DNA of 64,000 nt from Marinomonas sp. SBI8L (GCF_001624705.1 NZ_JSEO01000010.1:157211-221210); one strand, 5' to 3'. Numbered from the stretch's first letter, positions 55,632 through 64,000 are shown. Notes: generated by a model from the sequence alone, not told the origin. Made by a program: numbers and translations.

Positions 55632-55648
55632 CAACATAAAGGTACTCT

Positions 55649-56875
55649 ATGTCTTTGCCCTCTGTATTCAATGACTTAATGATGGCTCAACAACCCATCT
55701 TTGATATAAATAACAAGTTATTTGCCTATGAGTTACTTTTTAGAAGTAGTGATGAAGAGATGGCAAATGTCATTGATGGCGAAGGAGCAACTAGCCAAGT
55801 ACTCATTAACTTATGCATTGGTATTACTGAGTTAGAAGCACAAATGTGCACCCCTTATTTTGTTAATATCACACGTGAGCTGCTCATGTCTGATGCCTTT
55901 TTTCCGATCGAACCAAAACTTGTTTATATCGAAATTTTAGAAGATCAAGAAATCACCCCTGATTTTGTCGAAGCAGTTGCCCGCTGGTATCAAGCAGGCT
56001 ATCAATTCGTTCTAGATGACTACAACTTTGACCCTAGCTACACACAGCTATTCCCTTATATCAAAATGATAAAAATTGATGTGTTAGCGACAGACCCTGA
56101 AAAATATAAATCCCACATACAAGTATTACAAAAAAAGAAAATCATCTTGTTAGCAGAAAAAGTTGAAAACCTTGAAATGTATGAGTGCTGCAAGAAGCTT
56201 GGCTTTCAATTATTCCAAGGTTACTACTTACAAAGGCCGAATATCATTAAAGGTAAACGTATTACCTCGGGGGTTGAGAGTGCACTAGAGCTTATTAGTG
56301 AGCTTCAGAATGACAATATTTCAATTGATAAAGTTACCCAACTTATTAGCAAGAACCCAACCTTGTCTTATCAATTGCTCAGAGTACTAAATAGCCCTAT
56401 TTGTGGCATGACTCGTAAAGTCACCGATCTCAAAGAAGCCGTCGTTTATATCGGCTTGAGCCAAATAAAAAAATGGGCAATGCTAATTACCATTAGTTCT
56501 TCCTCTCAACCACCTAGAGAGCTTTTTAGATTCTTATTAATTCGAGCAAAATGTTGCGAAGCACTTGGTATACAAGAAAACTCAGACAACCCTGATGCTG
56601 ATTTTATGGCGGGTATGATGTCAGGCATTGACCTTATTTTACAGCTAGAGAAACAAATGGTGTTCGACCAAATCAATATTGATGAAGAGGTTATTAATGC
56701 CATACAACACCATCAAGGCCCCATCGGACTGAGACTTAAAAAAGCCTGCGCACTTGAGCAAAGTGATTGGGGCTATATTGGTAAGCTTCCGAGTAACGAG
56801 AAATTAGTATTAAGCCGCTCCTATGGCGAAGCGAGCTTATGGGCGGACGGCACCCTCAAGAGTATCCATATGTAA
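55649..56875 (+). CDS. EAL-HDOD (YuxH-type) signalling protein, full length
   Basis: The 408-residue protein has a YuxH/CdgJ-like layout. The EAL domain keeps YELLF (EAL site, about residue 28), VNITRELL (Asn), VYIEILED (Glu), FVLDDYNF (Asp pair), IKMIKID (Lys), LAEKVEN (Glu) and FQGYYLQRP, so it may be an active c-di-GMP phosphodiesterase or binder. The HDOD domain is C-terminal (about 205-400: LISKNPTLSYQLLRVLNSPICGM, IKKWAMLITISS). Similar proteins affect motility and biofilm formation. It follows its truncated paralogue by 17 bp; they form an operon and probably arose by duplication. Confidence 0.88.
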   Translation: MSLPSVFNDLMMAQQPIFDINNKLFAYELLFRSSDEEMANVIDGEGATSQVLINLCIGITELEAQMCTPYFVNITRELLMSDAFFPIEPKLVYIEILEDQEITPDFVEAVARWYQAGYQFVLDDYNFDPSYTQLFPYIKMIKIDVLATDPEKYKSHIQVLQKKKIILLAEKVENLEMYECCKKLGFQLFQGYYLQRPNIIKGKRITSGVESALELISELQNDNISIDKVTQLISKNPTLSYQLLRVLNSPICGMTRKVTDLKEAVVYIGLSQIKKWAMLITISSSSQPPRELFRFLLIRAKCCEALGIQENSDNPDADFMAGMMSGIDLILQLEKQMVFDQINIDEEVINAIQHHQGPIGLRLKKACALEQSDWGYIGKLPSNEKLVLSRSYGEASLWADGTLKSIHM

Positions 56876-56930
56876 AAGCAGATATCTGATTAAACCTTTA
56901 GCTAGATTCAAAATAAATTAATATAAACCG

Positions 56931-56958
56931 TTGACATAGTTAGTAAAACACATAGAAT
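56931..56958 (+). promoter_or_regulatory. Sigma-70 promoter of tRNA-Leu
   Basis: A perfect -35 TTGACA (56931-56936) and a -10 TAGAAT (56953-56958) lie 16 bp apart, 17 bp before the tRNA gene. Confidence 0.85.
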
Positions 56959-56974
56959 ACGCTCCACGTTTCAA

Positions 56975-57059
56975 GCCAGTGTGGTGGAATTGGTAGACAC
57001 GACGGATTCAAAATCCGTTGCCGAAAGGCGTGGCGGTTCGAGTCCGCCTACTGGTACCA
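56975..57059 (+). tRNA. tRNA-Leu (anticodon CAA)
   Basis: An 85-nt type II tRNA with acceptor GCCAGTG / TACTGGT, anticodon arm ACGGA-TTCAAAA-TCCGT (CAA), a long variable arm (TGCCGAAAGGCG) and CCA end. It is followed by its own terminator. Confidence 0.96.
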
Positions 57060-57068
57060 AATTAAAAA

Positions 57069-57099
57069 GAGCTTCAGATCTTCTGAAGCTCTTTTTTTT
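57069..57099 (+). terminator. Terminator of tRNA-Leu
   Basis: GAGCTTCAGA / TCTGAAGCTC, ten-base perfect stem with a three-base loop and a run of eight T residues. Confidence 0.93.
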
Positions 57100-57149
57100 G
57101 CTTTTAACAAAGTAAGCAAATCACTTTGACAACTTTCATAAGCGCAGTT

Positions 57150-57662
57150 TTAGCTTTCCTTATACTCTTCTAAATAAGCGTCTTCTATCGAATATCCAGA
57201 CTCAATATCAAAGCTATGGCTTACCAAAGGTATTGTTTTCAATTTCCCTGTTATATAAACCACATCCCATAGTGCTACTACGGGAGCGGCTTTATCAAAT
57301 TTAACATGAATAATTTGATTAGGTGGCGGCGGAGGAACATGAATACAGGCGCCATAAAATGGAACCAATAAAAGCTCTGAAATGGTTTCTGAATCTCCCT
57401 CTAAAGGAATAACAAAACCAGGAATCCTCACTGTTTTTTCATTCAGTTCATCACGGACTCGTCCTACCTTCGGCTGTGAAGCCTTAGTTGCGCCATGTTC
57501 AATAAGAGCTTCTGAAGTTTTACTTTGTCTTCTATCACTTTCAGGAATAAGATCTAGCCACTTAAGTTCCATGACCTGCTTATTACTAACTTGCAAGGCT
57601 ACTGCACTTAAAGGTGTAACAAGAGAGAAGAGCAATGTCATGGCTAAAAATACTATTTTCAT
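57150..57662 (-). CDS. DUF3299 family exported protein
   Basis: The protein is about 170 residues with a signal peptide (MKIVFLAMTLLFSLVTPLSAVA). The mature part has the DUF3299 core: VRIPGFVIPLEGDSETISELLLVPFYGACIHVPPPPPNQIIHV and LWDVVYITGKL. The family is periplasmic, of unknown role, often near ABC export genes. ATG 57662 is preferred over GTG 57674. It is 19 bp downstream of the frameshifted DUF4437 gene on the same strand, so the two may be co-transcribed. Confidence 0.85.
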   Translation of the reverse strand: MKIVFLAMTLLFSLVTPLSAVALQVSNKQVMELKWLDLIPESDRRQSKTSEALIEHGATKASQPKVGRVRDELNEKTVRIPGFVIPLEGDSETISELLLVPFYGACIHVPPPPPNQIIHVKFDKAAPVVALWDVVYITGKLKTIPLVSHSFDIESGYSIEDAYLEEYKES

Positions 57663-57681
57663 ATGCCTATTCACTTAACCG

Positions 57682-58502
57682 TTAGTTCACTTGATACCTA
57701 GCATCAGTGCGAATATAGATAATGGCATCACGACTGCTATCATTTTCCAATTTATGGGTAAAACGCCCTTCTGACTCGAGGTAGCTACCCGCTTTTAGTA
57801 ATTGTGGTGCCGTTAAGTCCTTTGAACTGTAGTTAATAGCCCCCGAAATAACGACAGCACGAAACTCATTCGCTTTAGTGGTTAAACTTCCTTTAAAACC
57901 TGCAGGTAGCTTAATCATAGAGCCCCCATTTTTGCGGTGCTACCCCAAACATAAGTTGTTAATACACCTTTCGTTTTAATGTCATGTAGGTCGCTATTCG
58001 TTAACCAAACAATATTATTGTGATGTAGATTTAAAGGTCGTTCTCCATTATCAAACTTTTCTGTTGAGGGCTTAACTAAGTAGGGCCCAGAGTCTATCTC
58101 TAGGTAAATAAGGTTGGTTTCACCATTGGCAGCGGTTGTGTGATCTTCCCCTGCTGGCTGAGTCCAAAATGAACCTGTCGGCATCCACATTTTTTCTGCT
58201 TTAGGATCATCGTTATGCAACAGACCATCAATAACTATGCCACGATAAGTAATATTGTGGATATGCGGAGGTGACTCAAAGCCCTTATTGAAACGGACTA
58301 ACATGCCTGTTGCTGTAGCTGTTGTTCTATCACCCCAAAGGTCTGCAGCACCTGGGCTAAGTGCTCCTCGTAGCGGATTAAGATAACCCCATTCAATATC
58401 ATCTGATGCAACAACTTTTGAAGCTACTTCAGCAGCAAATACCTGTGAGGAAATAAATGTCGTTACTAGTGCAAACTTGGATAACTTTTTAAGAATTTTC
58501 AT
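57682..58502 (-). pseudogene. DUF4437 (cupin-like) secreted protein, split by a one-base frameshift
   Basis: Two overlapping frames form one family member. The first (58502-57915) has a signal peptide (FALVTTFISSQVFAAE) and cupin-like DUF4437 sequence through YVWGSTAKMG, then stops. The second (57918-57682) continues MIKLPAGFKGSLTTKANEFRAVVISG to IYIRTDARY. The break is at a run of five G (about 57922-57926 on the plus strand as C5); one more G would restore GGSMIKLPAGF. The combined length would be 273 residues. The frames also overlap by ATGA, so translational coupling of two fragments is conceivable. Divergent from a LysR regulator. Confidence 0.8.
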
Positions 58503-58648
58503 GCAAAACCTTGTTTCATAATTAAATAAAAATTTTATGCTGTGTTATTCGCCTGATAAACAGTTAAATATTTAATAAACTTTCGCTAAAACGTGGATAA
58601 TAAACATTAAATTCAGAGTATGATTTATCGAAATTACATGAGAAATTT

Positions 58649-59602
58649 ATGAAAATTGCAGACCTACAAGTACTCATAAAAGTGGCGGAACTTCATTCGA
58701 TAACTGCGGCGGCCAATCAACTAGACATGAGCTCATCTGCAGCCAGTGTTGCATTAAAGCGAATTGAAACGTCTCTTGGAGCGCAGCTGTTTGTACGTAC
58801 AACACGCCAAATAAGACTTTCACCTGAAGGGGAACGCTATCTTCCTATTTGCCAACAAGCGCTAGATTTACTTCAACAGGGACAGATGACAATCAACGAA
58901 GAACTTCAGTCAATTAATGGTGAAGTAAGAATGGCCATGTCATCAGAAATGGGCCGAAACTTAATGCGCATCTTGCTCAATGACGTAATGAGTAAACACC
59001 CTGACCTAAGACTGCGTTTGCATGTGAGTGACAGTAGAGTAGATTTTTACCGAGACGGTGTCGATGTTGCGTTAAGAGCAATGACTAAAGAGGCCGTTCA
59101 AAACTTGAACCTTTATGGCTTTAAAATTTGCAACATTCCACACTTTTTATGTGCTTCTCCTAGCTATATCTCAGAGTTTGGAGCACCAGATACACTAGAG
59201 GAATTATCAGAGCACAACACATTACTTTATAAGCTTTACGAAGTAATGCACGATGCTTGGGAGTTCTATCAAGGTGAAAACAAGTACAAAATTAAAGTTA
59301 AAAGCGATCGAGTTGTTAATGATGGCGATATCGTACGCCGTTGGTGTGTAGATGGCGCTGGTATTGCAAAGAAGTCTGCAATAGATGTATCACAAGATTT
59401 ACTGGCTGGACGCCTACAAAGACTGCTTCCTGACTATCAAATACCTATCACTGAGATGTGGTTAGTCCTACCTAGCCGTCAGTTAACCTCACCTGCTATT
59501 CGCCTCATTCGAGATGAATTAAAACAAAATGTAAATGAGCTAAGACACAAACTTATTCACGCAGCTATTGTCGACGATAGTGAATGGCCTATATCAGATT
59601 AA
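58649..59602 (+). CDS. LysR-type transcriptional regulator
   Basis: The 317-residue protein has an N-terminal HTH (HSITAAANQLDMSSSAASVALKRIETSLGAQLFVRTTRQIRLSPEGERYL) and a LysR ligand-binding domain ending in HAAIVDDSEWPISD. It is divergent from the DUF4437 gene, with 146 bp between, so that gene and the DUF3299 gene are plausible targets. The ligand is unknown. The typical LysR gene plus adjacent cupin resembles stress or small-molecule response units. Confidence 0.9.
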   Translation: MKIADLQVLIKVAELHSITAAANQLDMSSSAASVALKRIETSLGAQLFVRTTRQIRLSPEGERYLPICQQALDLLQQGQMTINEELQSINGEVRMAMSSEMGRNLMRILLNDVMSKHPDLRLRLHVSDSRVDFYRDGVDVALRAMTKEAVQNLNLYGFKICNIPHFLCASPSYISEFGAPDTLEELSEHNTLLYKLYEVMHDAWEFYQGENKYKIKVKSDRVVNDGDIVRRWCVDGAGIAKKSAIDVSQDLLAGRLQRLLPDYQIPITEMWLVLPSRQLTSPAIRLIRDELKQNVNELRHKLIHAAIVDDSEWPISD

Positions 59603-59789
59603 AATGAATAAGCAGCTTTGCTTGTATCCTTTCTAAGCACTCAATTTAAAACAAGGTAAAGGTACCTGCATTAGATTAAAGTTGCTTAAGCAGTTTAGAC
59701 TAATCCGTTCCTATCTTTTTCAGCCTATCTTTTCTTAGCCATTGTTTTGGTAATAGATACCTTAGTAATATAATGTCATTCAATAAATG

Positions 59790-59810
59790 TTATGATATAA
59801 CATATCATAA
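59790..59810. promoter_or_regulatory. Perfect palindromic operator-like site upstream of pyrC
   Basis: Nine-base arms TTATGATAT and ATATCATAA surround a three-base AAC centre, 120 bp before the dihydroorotase gene. The size and symmetry fit a TetR- or GntR-type operator. No such regulator is in the window, so the binding protein is unknown. Confidence 0.55.
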
Positions 59811-59930
59811 TTTATAAAACATAATACCTATTTCAAATATTGAATTTAGCTAACCCATAGCAAATCCAAACCCTAGAGAATTCCCATCAAATACTTAATC
59901 CCTTTAAACATATTAGGAGACTGAAAACTC

Positions 59931-61265
59931 ATGTCTATCACCCTCATAAAGAATGCTAGAGTCGTCAATGAAGGCCAGATTACAGAAACTGATGTGCGCA
60001 TTGTTGGTCAAAGGATTGATGCTATCGACAGCAATATTAGCCCAGGTCCTAACGATAAAGTTATCAATGCAAATGGATGCTACTTACTACCAGGCATGAT
60101 TGATGACCAAGTACATTTTCGTGAGCCTGGGCTGACTCATAAAGGCTCCATTGCCACCGAATCTCGTGCCGCTGTAGCAGGTGGTATTACCAGCTATATG
60201 GAAATGCCTAATGTAAACCCTGCCACTACCACCATCGAAGCCCTAGAGAAGAAATTTGATATTGCTAAAGAGAGCTCGCTAGCAAATTACTCTTTTTATC
60301 TGGGTGCTACCGAAGATAACCTTGAGCAAATTAAACGCTTAGACCCTAGTAAACACTGTGGTGTGAAAGTCTTTATGGGGGCATCAACAGGTAACTTATT
60401 AGTTGAAAAGCCAGAAGCGTTAGAAGCAATCTTTCGTGACTCCCCTGTCCTTATCGTAACTCATTGTGAAAGCGGCCCAGTAATCGCCCAAAACGCAGAA
60501 AAGCTACTGGCAGCTAAAGATACTCTTACGATTGAAGATCACCCTATTTTAAGAGATGACGAAGCCTGCTATGCCTCTTCTTCTTATGCCGTGTCTCTTG
60601 CTAAAAAATACCAAAGCAATCTACATGTTCTGCATATTACGACAGAGAAAGAGCTCGCACTTTTTGAAGCTGGCCCAATTCAAAATAAACAGATTACTGC
60701 AGAAGCCTGTGTGCACCATCTTTGGTTTAATAATCAAGACTATAAAACACTAGGTAATCAAATTAAATGTAACCCTGCCATCAAGTTTGAAAGCGATCGT
60801 ACTGCGATTATCCAAGCCTTAAAAACAGGTCAAATTGATATTATCGCCACAGACCATGCACCACACACTTGGGAAGAAAAACAAGTCGAATATAATCAAG
60901 CACCCGCAGGCTTGCCGCTTGTACAGCACGCATTATTAACCTTGCTTGATCAAGTAAACAGGGAAGCCATGAGTATTACTCAGGTCGTTGAGAAAACAGC
61001 ACACAATCCGGCTATTCGTTATGCCATCCAAGATCGTGGCTTTATTCGAGAAGGTCACTATGCAGATTTAGTGTTAGTCGATACCGACTCTTCTACACTT
61101 ACTACACATGAAAACAGCCTTTATAAATGCGGTTGGACACCTTTTGCTGGTCACACTTTTTCAGCACAAATAAAAAGCACTTGGGTCAATGGCAATTTGG
61201 TATTTGATAACCAAGAGGTAAAAGCGACAGATGATTCAGCTATGCGACTGAGCTTCAAACGTTAA
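59931..61265 (+). CDS. pyrC: Dihydroorotase (class I-like amidohydrolase)
   Basis: The 444-residue amidohydrolase has LLPGMIDDQVHFREPGLTHKGS, GVKVFMGAS, THCESGPV, LHVLHITT and ATDHAPHTWEEK. These are metal-ligand regions of class I dihydroorotases, which form dihydroorotate in pyrimidine synthesis. The first His of the usual D-x-HxH motif is replaced by Gln (DDQVHFR), a variant I recall from Bacteroidetes-type homologues. The carboxylated-Lys region is VKVFMGAS. An allantoinase or hydantoinase is less likely. A palindrome lies upstream. The gene is 44 bp before the gamma-carbonic-anhydrase-like gene and may share its transcript. Confidence 0.85.
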   Translation: MSITLIKNARVVNEGQITETDVRIVGQRIDAIDSNISPGPNDKVINANGCYLLPGMIDDQVHFREPGLTHKGSIATESRAAVAGGITSYMEMPNVNPATTTIEALEKKFDIAKESSLANYSFYLGATEDNLEQIKRLDPSKHCGVKVFMGASTGNLLVEKPEALEAIFRDSPVLIVTHCESGPVIAQNAEKLLAAKDTLTIEDHPILRDDEACYASSSYAVSLAKKYQSNLHVLHITTEKELALFEAGPIQNKQITAEACVHHLWFNNQDYKTLGNQIKCNPAIKFESDRTAIIQALKTGQIDIIATDHAPHTWEEKQVEYNQAPAGLPLVQHALLTLLDQVNREAMSITQVVEKTAHNPAIRYAIQDRGFIREGHYADLVLVDTDSSTLTTHENSLYKCGWTPFAGHTFSAQIKSTWVNGNLVFDNQEVKATDDSAMRLSFKR

Positions 61266-61309
61266 CCTTTTTATTCAAAAGAAGATTTAATCTAGATCGA
61301 GAAATCAAT

Positions 61310-61870
61310 ATGTTAAGAAGAAACCCAAGTGGTCATATGCCGCAAGTATCAGAAACGGCATTTATTGATCCAACAGCCATCATATGTGGCAAGGTAATCA
61401 TTGAAGACAACGTTTTCATTGGCCCTTATGCGGTAATTCGTGCCGATGAAGTTAACGAACAAGGTGAGATGCAAGCCATCCTTATCAAGCGTGATACCAA
61501 TATCCAAGATGGAGTGGTCATTCATTCAAAAGCAGGGGCTTCTGTAACCATTGGCGAGCGTTCATCCATTGCTCACCGCTCCATTATCCATGGCCCTTGT
61601 GAAGTGAAAGATGATGTCTTTATCGGCTTCAATTCAGTGGTGTTCAACGCCCTTATCGGCAAAGGCTGTGTAATACGCCATAACTGTGTTGTCGATGGGC
61701 TCGACCTGCCTGAGAGCTTTCACGTGCCACCTATGACCAACATAGGTAAAGGTTTCGACCTAAACAGCATATCCAAAGTCCCTCCTGAATATTCCGCCTT
61801 CTCTGAGTCTGTTGTCTCAGCTAACCACACACTGGTACAAGGCTATAGAAGAATCGCTAACGAGCTTTAA
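61310..61870 (+). CDS. Gamma-carbonic-anhydrase-like hexapeptide-repeat protein
   Basis: The 186-residue protein is a left-handed beta-helix (hexapeptide) protein: IICGKVIIEDNVFIGPYAVIRADE, IQDGVVIHSKAGASVTIG, SIAHRSIIHGPCEVKDDVFIGFNSVVFNALIGKGCVI. His residues at VIHS and the IAHRSIIHG pair are the likely metal ligands of a gamma-class carbonic anhydrase. It is a probable homotrimer. Hydratase activity is not proven; many homologues lack it. It follows pyrC by 44 bp. Confidence 0.85.
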   Translation: MLRRNPSGHMPQVSETAFIDPTAIICGKVIIEDNVFIGPYAVIRADEVNEQGEMQAILIKRDTNIQDGVVIHSKAGASVTIGERSSIAHRSIIHGPCEVKDDVFIGFNSVVFNALIGKGCVIRHNCVVDGLDLPESFHVPPMTNIGKGFDLNSISKVPPEYSAFSESVVSANHTLVQGYRRIANEL

Positions 61871-62037
61871 GGCAAATAGCAACGCGAGTTACTGAATAGG
61901 TGCTCGCTCCTTGCTTTGCGTGAGAATGTATAGCCTTGAGCTCCAGCTCAAGTTTGACGGAAAGGATTGGAATTAATGCGACTGTATTTCCACGGAGGAC
62001 CATGGGAACGAGAAAATAGTACTATTAGTAATAATTA
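61871..62037. other. Intergenic region with palindromes
   Basis: The region after the carbonic-anhydrase-like gene contains CTTGAGCT/AGCTCAAG (perfect eight-base arms around CC) and an imperfect hairpin, TTCCACGG-AGGA-CCATGGGAA. I see no gene. It may hold a degraded terminator or mobile-element end. Confidence 0.4.
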
Positions 62038-62393
62038 TTAAGCATTTTGGTTTTCATGTGCTTTAAGCACTTCTTGCCAACAGCGCTTTATCTCTTTAAT
62101 TATTAACGACTCTCCGTGAATAACATTTGGTCTTATTGGTGCAGGTAAGTTTTGAAGTAGCCATTCATCCGTCCACCCTTCCCAATTACCAGCAACATTT
62201 CTAAGGTTACTCTCTAATACCGGATAAACTTCATACCAGAGTATCTCTTCAACCTCTGATACAGATAACTTACTTTCTATAACTGTTCGAGCGATGTAGT
62301 TAAAAGTAAAATCACCAATATCAGTATCAAGAAATAGATCTGATAGTGCTCTCCAGATTATTAATTTTCTTCTGCAATCAAGGTTATTCCCAT
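62038..62393 (-). pseudogene. DUF7079 family protein, frameshifted at the start
   Basis: In one frame the minus strand reads NLDCRRKLIIWRALSDLFLD, then IARTVIESKLSVSEVEEILW and a tail ending HENQNA, matching the small DUF7079 family of unknown function. The frame has no start codon: a stop lies directly upstream. ATG 62393 precedes it in the wrong frame; one extra G in the following GGG run would give ATG-GGG-AAT-AAC and an intact 118-residue protein. It is therefore a one-base-deletion pseudogene or a sequencing error. It lies upstream of nothing obvious and 57 bp from the HAD gene. Confidence 0.7.
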
Positions 62394-62450
62394 ACTAAAC
62401 TAATGCTTATACTTAGTTAAAATCATCTTACAATGCTGTAATAATCTTCT

Positions 62451-63082
62451 TTATTCCGCATAAATAAGCTTTGGCAATTCCTTCATTGAGCCAAAGCTTA
62501 TCACCGATGGGTAATCAAGAGCTTCATTAAACCGATTAAAAAATAGCGTTTTCATCCCCGCTTTATAACCTGCCTCAACGCCAACAGGGCCATCATCAAT
62601 AACAACACAGCACTCTGGTTTGAACCCCATACTATTAGCTGCGTATAAAAAAATGCTAGGATCAGGCTTCCAAATTTTCACTTCATATGAACTATAAATG
62701 TTACCTTCAAAGTACTTAGTCAAACCACATACTCTAAGAGCCTGATTAATTTTGTGTACCGGTCCACTCGATACTACTGCTTTGGGTTGCGATAGGCTCT
62801 TTAACGTTTCCTCGATATGGTCCACAGGCTTTAGCTCAGTTTCAAAAAGATCTGTCACTATCGCACGGTAACTAGCAACAAAGTCATCAGGTAAACCAAT
62901 GCATATTCGATCGATAATGTGTCTAGAATGTTTGCTAGCTTCCAGCCTCTAAACCTTATAACAAGTTCATCCGCATCTAGCTTAATCCCTAGCTCTTTAA
63001 ACTTAACGACAAGACCAGTATTACAAAGCAGCTCACTGTCTACCAAGGTTCCATCGTTATCAAATAAAAGGCATTGACTCAT
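62451..63082 (-). pseudogene. HAD-family phosphatase (YieH-like), split by a one-base frameshift
   Basis: Two frames give one HAD protein. The first (63082-62858) holds motif I FDNDGTLVDSE and continues to NILDTLS, then drifts into unrelated residues. The second (reading from about 62890) gives IGLPDDFVASYRAIVTDLFETEL and continues VVSSGPVHK, WKPDPSIFLYAA (motif III), VVIDDGPVGVEAG (motif IV). The full interval is 632 bp, one short of a multiple of three, so a single base is missing near the TTATCGATCGAATATG stretch (about 62905). YieH dephosphorylates 6-phosphogluconate. Confidence 0.8.
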
Positions 63083-63188
63083 AGTGGCCTCTAAGGTTTC
63101 GCGCCTGTATAACAGGCTGTTTTTTTATAGATTAAAAGCAAGCGAAACTAAATTAACTCAGGTTAGAAAACTCATCTTAAACTTTCGG

Positions 63189-63605
63189 TTATTTACCTTG
63201 CTCTATTTCTGCACCGTAACTGTCTGAACCAACGGCTATTTCCCATAAATACCCATCTGGATCAGAAAAGTATCCTGAAAACCCACCCCAAAACACAGGT
63301 TGGCCTTCTTTAACAATTTTTCCACCGTTTGCTTCGGCACAGCTCAATAAACGAAGAACTTCATGAGACGATTCAACATTCCTTGCAAGTGTAATCCCCG
63401 CAAAACCAGAACTATTAAGCTCAACACCAACATCTTTCGCTAACTCGGATTTGGGAAATAGCGCTAACTCAGGGCCATCAACATCCATGAAGACAATTTC
63501 ATCAGATTTATAGTCAGTGCGCTCTAACCCAAGCACAACCTCATAGAACTGAGCTGACAATTCGATATCTGATACACCTAGTGTGATGATTGATAATTTT
63601 CTCAT
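63189..63605 (-). CDS. VOC-family (glyoxalase-like) protein
   Basis: The 138-residue protein is a single vicinal-oxygen-chelate domain: SIITLGVSDIELSAQFYEVVLGLERTDYKSDEIVFMDVDG, then GGFSGYFSDPDGYLWEIAVGSDSYG. The DPDGYLWEIA motif holds the metal-binding Glu. Substrate is unknown; homologues include bleomycin-resistance and glyoxalase types. It lies 106 bp upstream of the frameshifted HAD gene on the same strand. Confidence 0.88.
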   Translation of the reverse strand: MRKLSIITLGVSDIELSAQFYEVVLGLERTDYKSDEIVFMDVDGPELALFPKSELAKDVGVELNSSGFAGITLARNVESSHEVLRLLSCAEANGGKIVKEGQPVFWGGFSGYFSDPDGYLWEIAVGSDSYGAEIEQGK

Positions 63606-63980
63606 TGTCCCCCCTCTCTAATAATACTCATGTTAGATTTGTCCAACTTATCAATTAAAAGCTTTCCTAGCTAAACGAGAGTGTGTGTTATTTAAATAAC
63701 TATTTATACCTGTCTAGCGCGATCATTCTTGCGCTTTTCACATAACTAATTGATTCTAATTAATTAAAAACTGAACACAATCACAAAGACTTTCACTCAA
63801 GGCAAATGTCAGCACAGAGTGACTAAAAGAAAGTATGCTTCTATTTAAGCTGCGTGAGAGTGCATGACTTTAACATACCGTCCCATAAAGTGTGTCTAAG
63901 GGGTATATAAAAGGCGCCCCTCTTTCGTTAAATTAATTCTGTTTCGACCAAAAAACGAACAAATTTAACAAAGAGAGACT
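63606..63980. other. Upstream region of the last gene
   Basis: About 375 bp with no gene. It contains a GTATATAAAAGGCGCCCC stretch (about 63903-63920) with GGGG before and CCCC after, 60-80 bp before the gene at 63981, which could be the promoter region. No clear -35/-10 pair at standard spacing. Confidence 0.4.
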
Positions 63981-64000
63981 ATGGACAATTTAAAGCTAAA
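63981..64000 (+). CDS. Start of an unidentified gene (cut by window end)
   Basis: ATG 63981 is preceded by AAAGAGAG at a proper distance and encodes MDNLKL before the window ends. Too short to identify. Confidence 0.4.

Overview
The window looks like chromosome of a marine gammaproteobacterium. The housekeeping proteins (RecBCD, UvrB, TrpS, LapAB, IhfB, Ppa, TrxB, inosine-guanosine kinase, NadE) are gammaproteobacterial in length and motif, base composition is moderately AT-rich, and the mix of an AmtB transporter, SulP transporter, TRAP-type binding protein, EAL-HDOD proteins and FG-GAP lipoprotein suggests an Oceanospirillales/Marinomonas-like organism. That placement is inference; no rRNA gene is present.

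Layout. 1-6.6 kb: a truncated CHASE-domain sensor, amtB behind a sigma-54-type promoter, a YjjG-like nucleotidase divergent from a LysR regulator, an outer-membrane protein, nadE and a membrane-anchored FKBP isomerase. 6.6-15 kb is accessory: small hypothetical genes, a family-3 binding protein, a DUF1203 protein, a lipoprotein of seven 70-residue FG-GAP repeats, two LPS-type glycosyltransferases (GT25, GT90) and an orphan TRAP binding protein. Two copies of one dispersed intergenic repeat lie here in opposite orientation (7317-7609 and 11300-11439).

14980-24016 looks like a decayed prophage or island at the 3' end of tRNA-Val(GAC): a degenerate copy of the tRNA 3' half is at 14980-15023 and the intact tRNA at 23940-24016. 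It holds an LRR lipoprotein, a broken AntA-type antirepressor with an apparently intact C4 antisense RNA upstream, a truncated P2-like gpD, and an AT-rich four-gene operon (19405-23005): a DUF4747-like protein, a four-helix membrane protein, an AAA ATPase and an HNH nuclease. The last two have the Septu (PtuA-PtuB) anti-phage architecture. This operon is the best candidate for an undescribed or extended defence system.

24-57 kb is mostly core: yciA, uvrB, an MBL-fold/SulP pair, comEA-like, pyrF-lapB-lapA-ihfB, ppa, trxB, moeB-like, gsk, cheW, a Tim44-like protein, trpS, the overlapping recC-recB-recD operon, a Cache chemoreceptor, a YHS protein, and a two-component system with an acidic sensor domain divergent from an acidic secreted protein. 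tRNA-Ala(GGC) and tRNA-Leu(CAA) flank a tandem pair of EAL-HDOD proteins, the first truncated and stripped of catalytic residues.

57-64 kb holds a DUF3299 protein, a DUF4437 gene facing a LysR regulator, a dihydroorotase behind a perfect palindromic operator-like site, a gamma-carbonic-anhydrase-like protein, and three genes (DUF4437, DUF7079, HAD phosphatase) that are each exactly one base short of an intact frame. That pattern means either local gene decay or base-call deletions.
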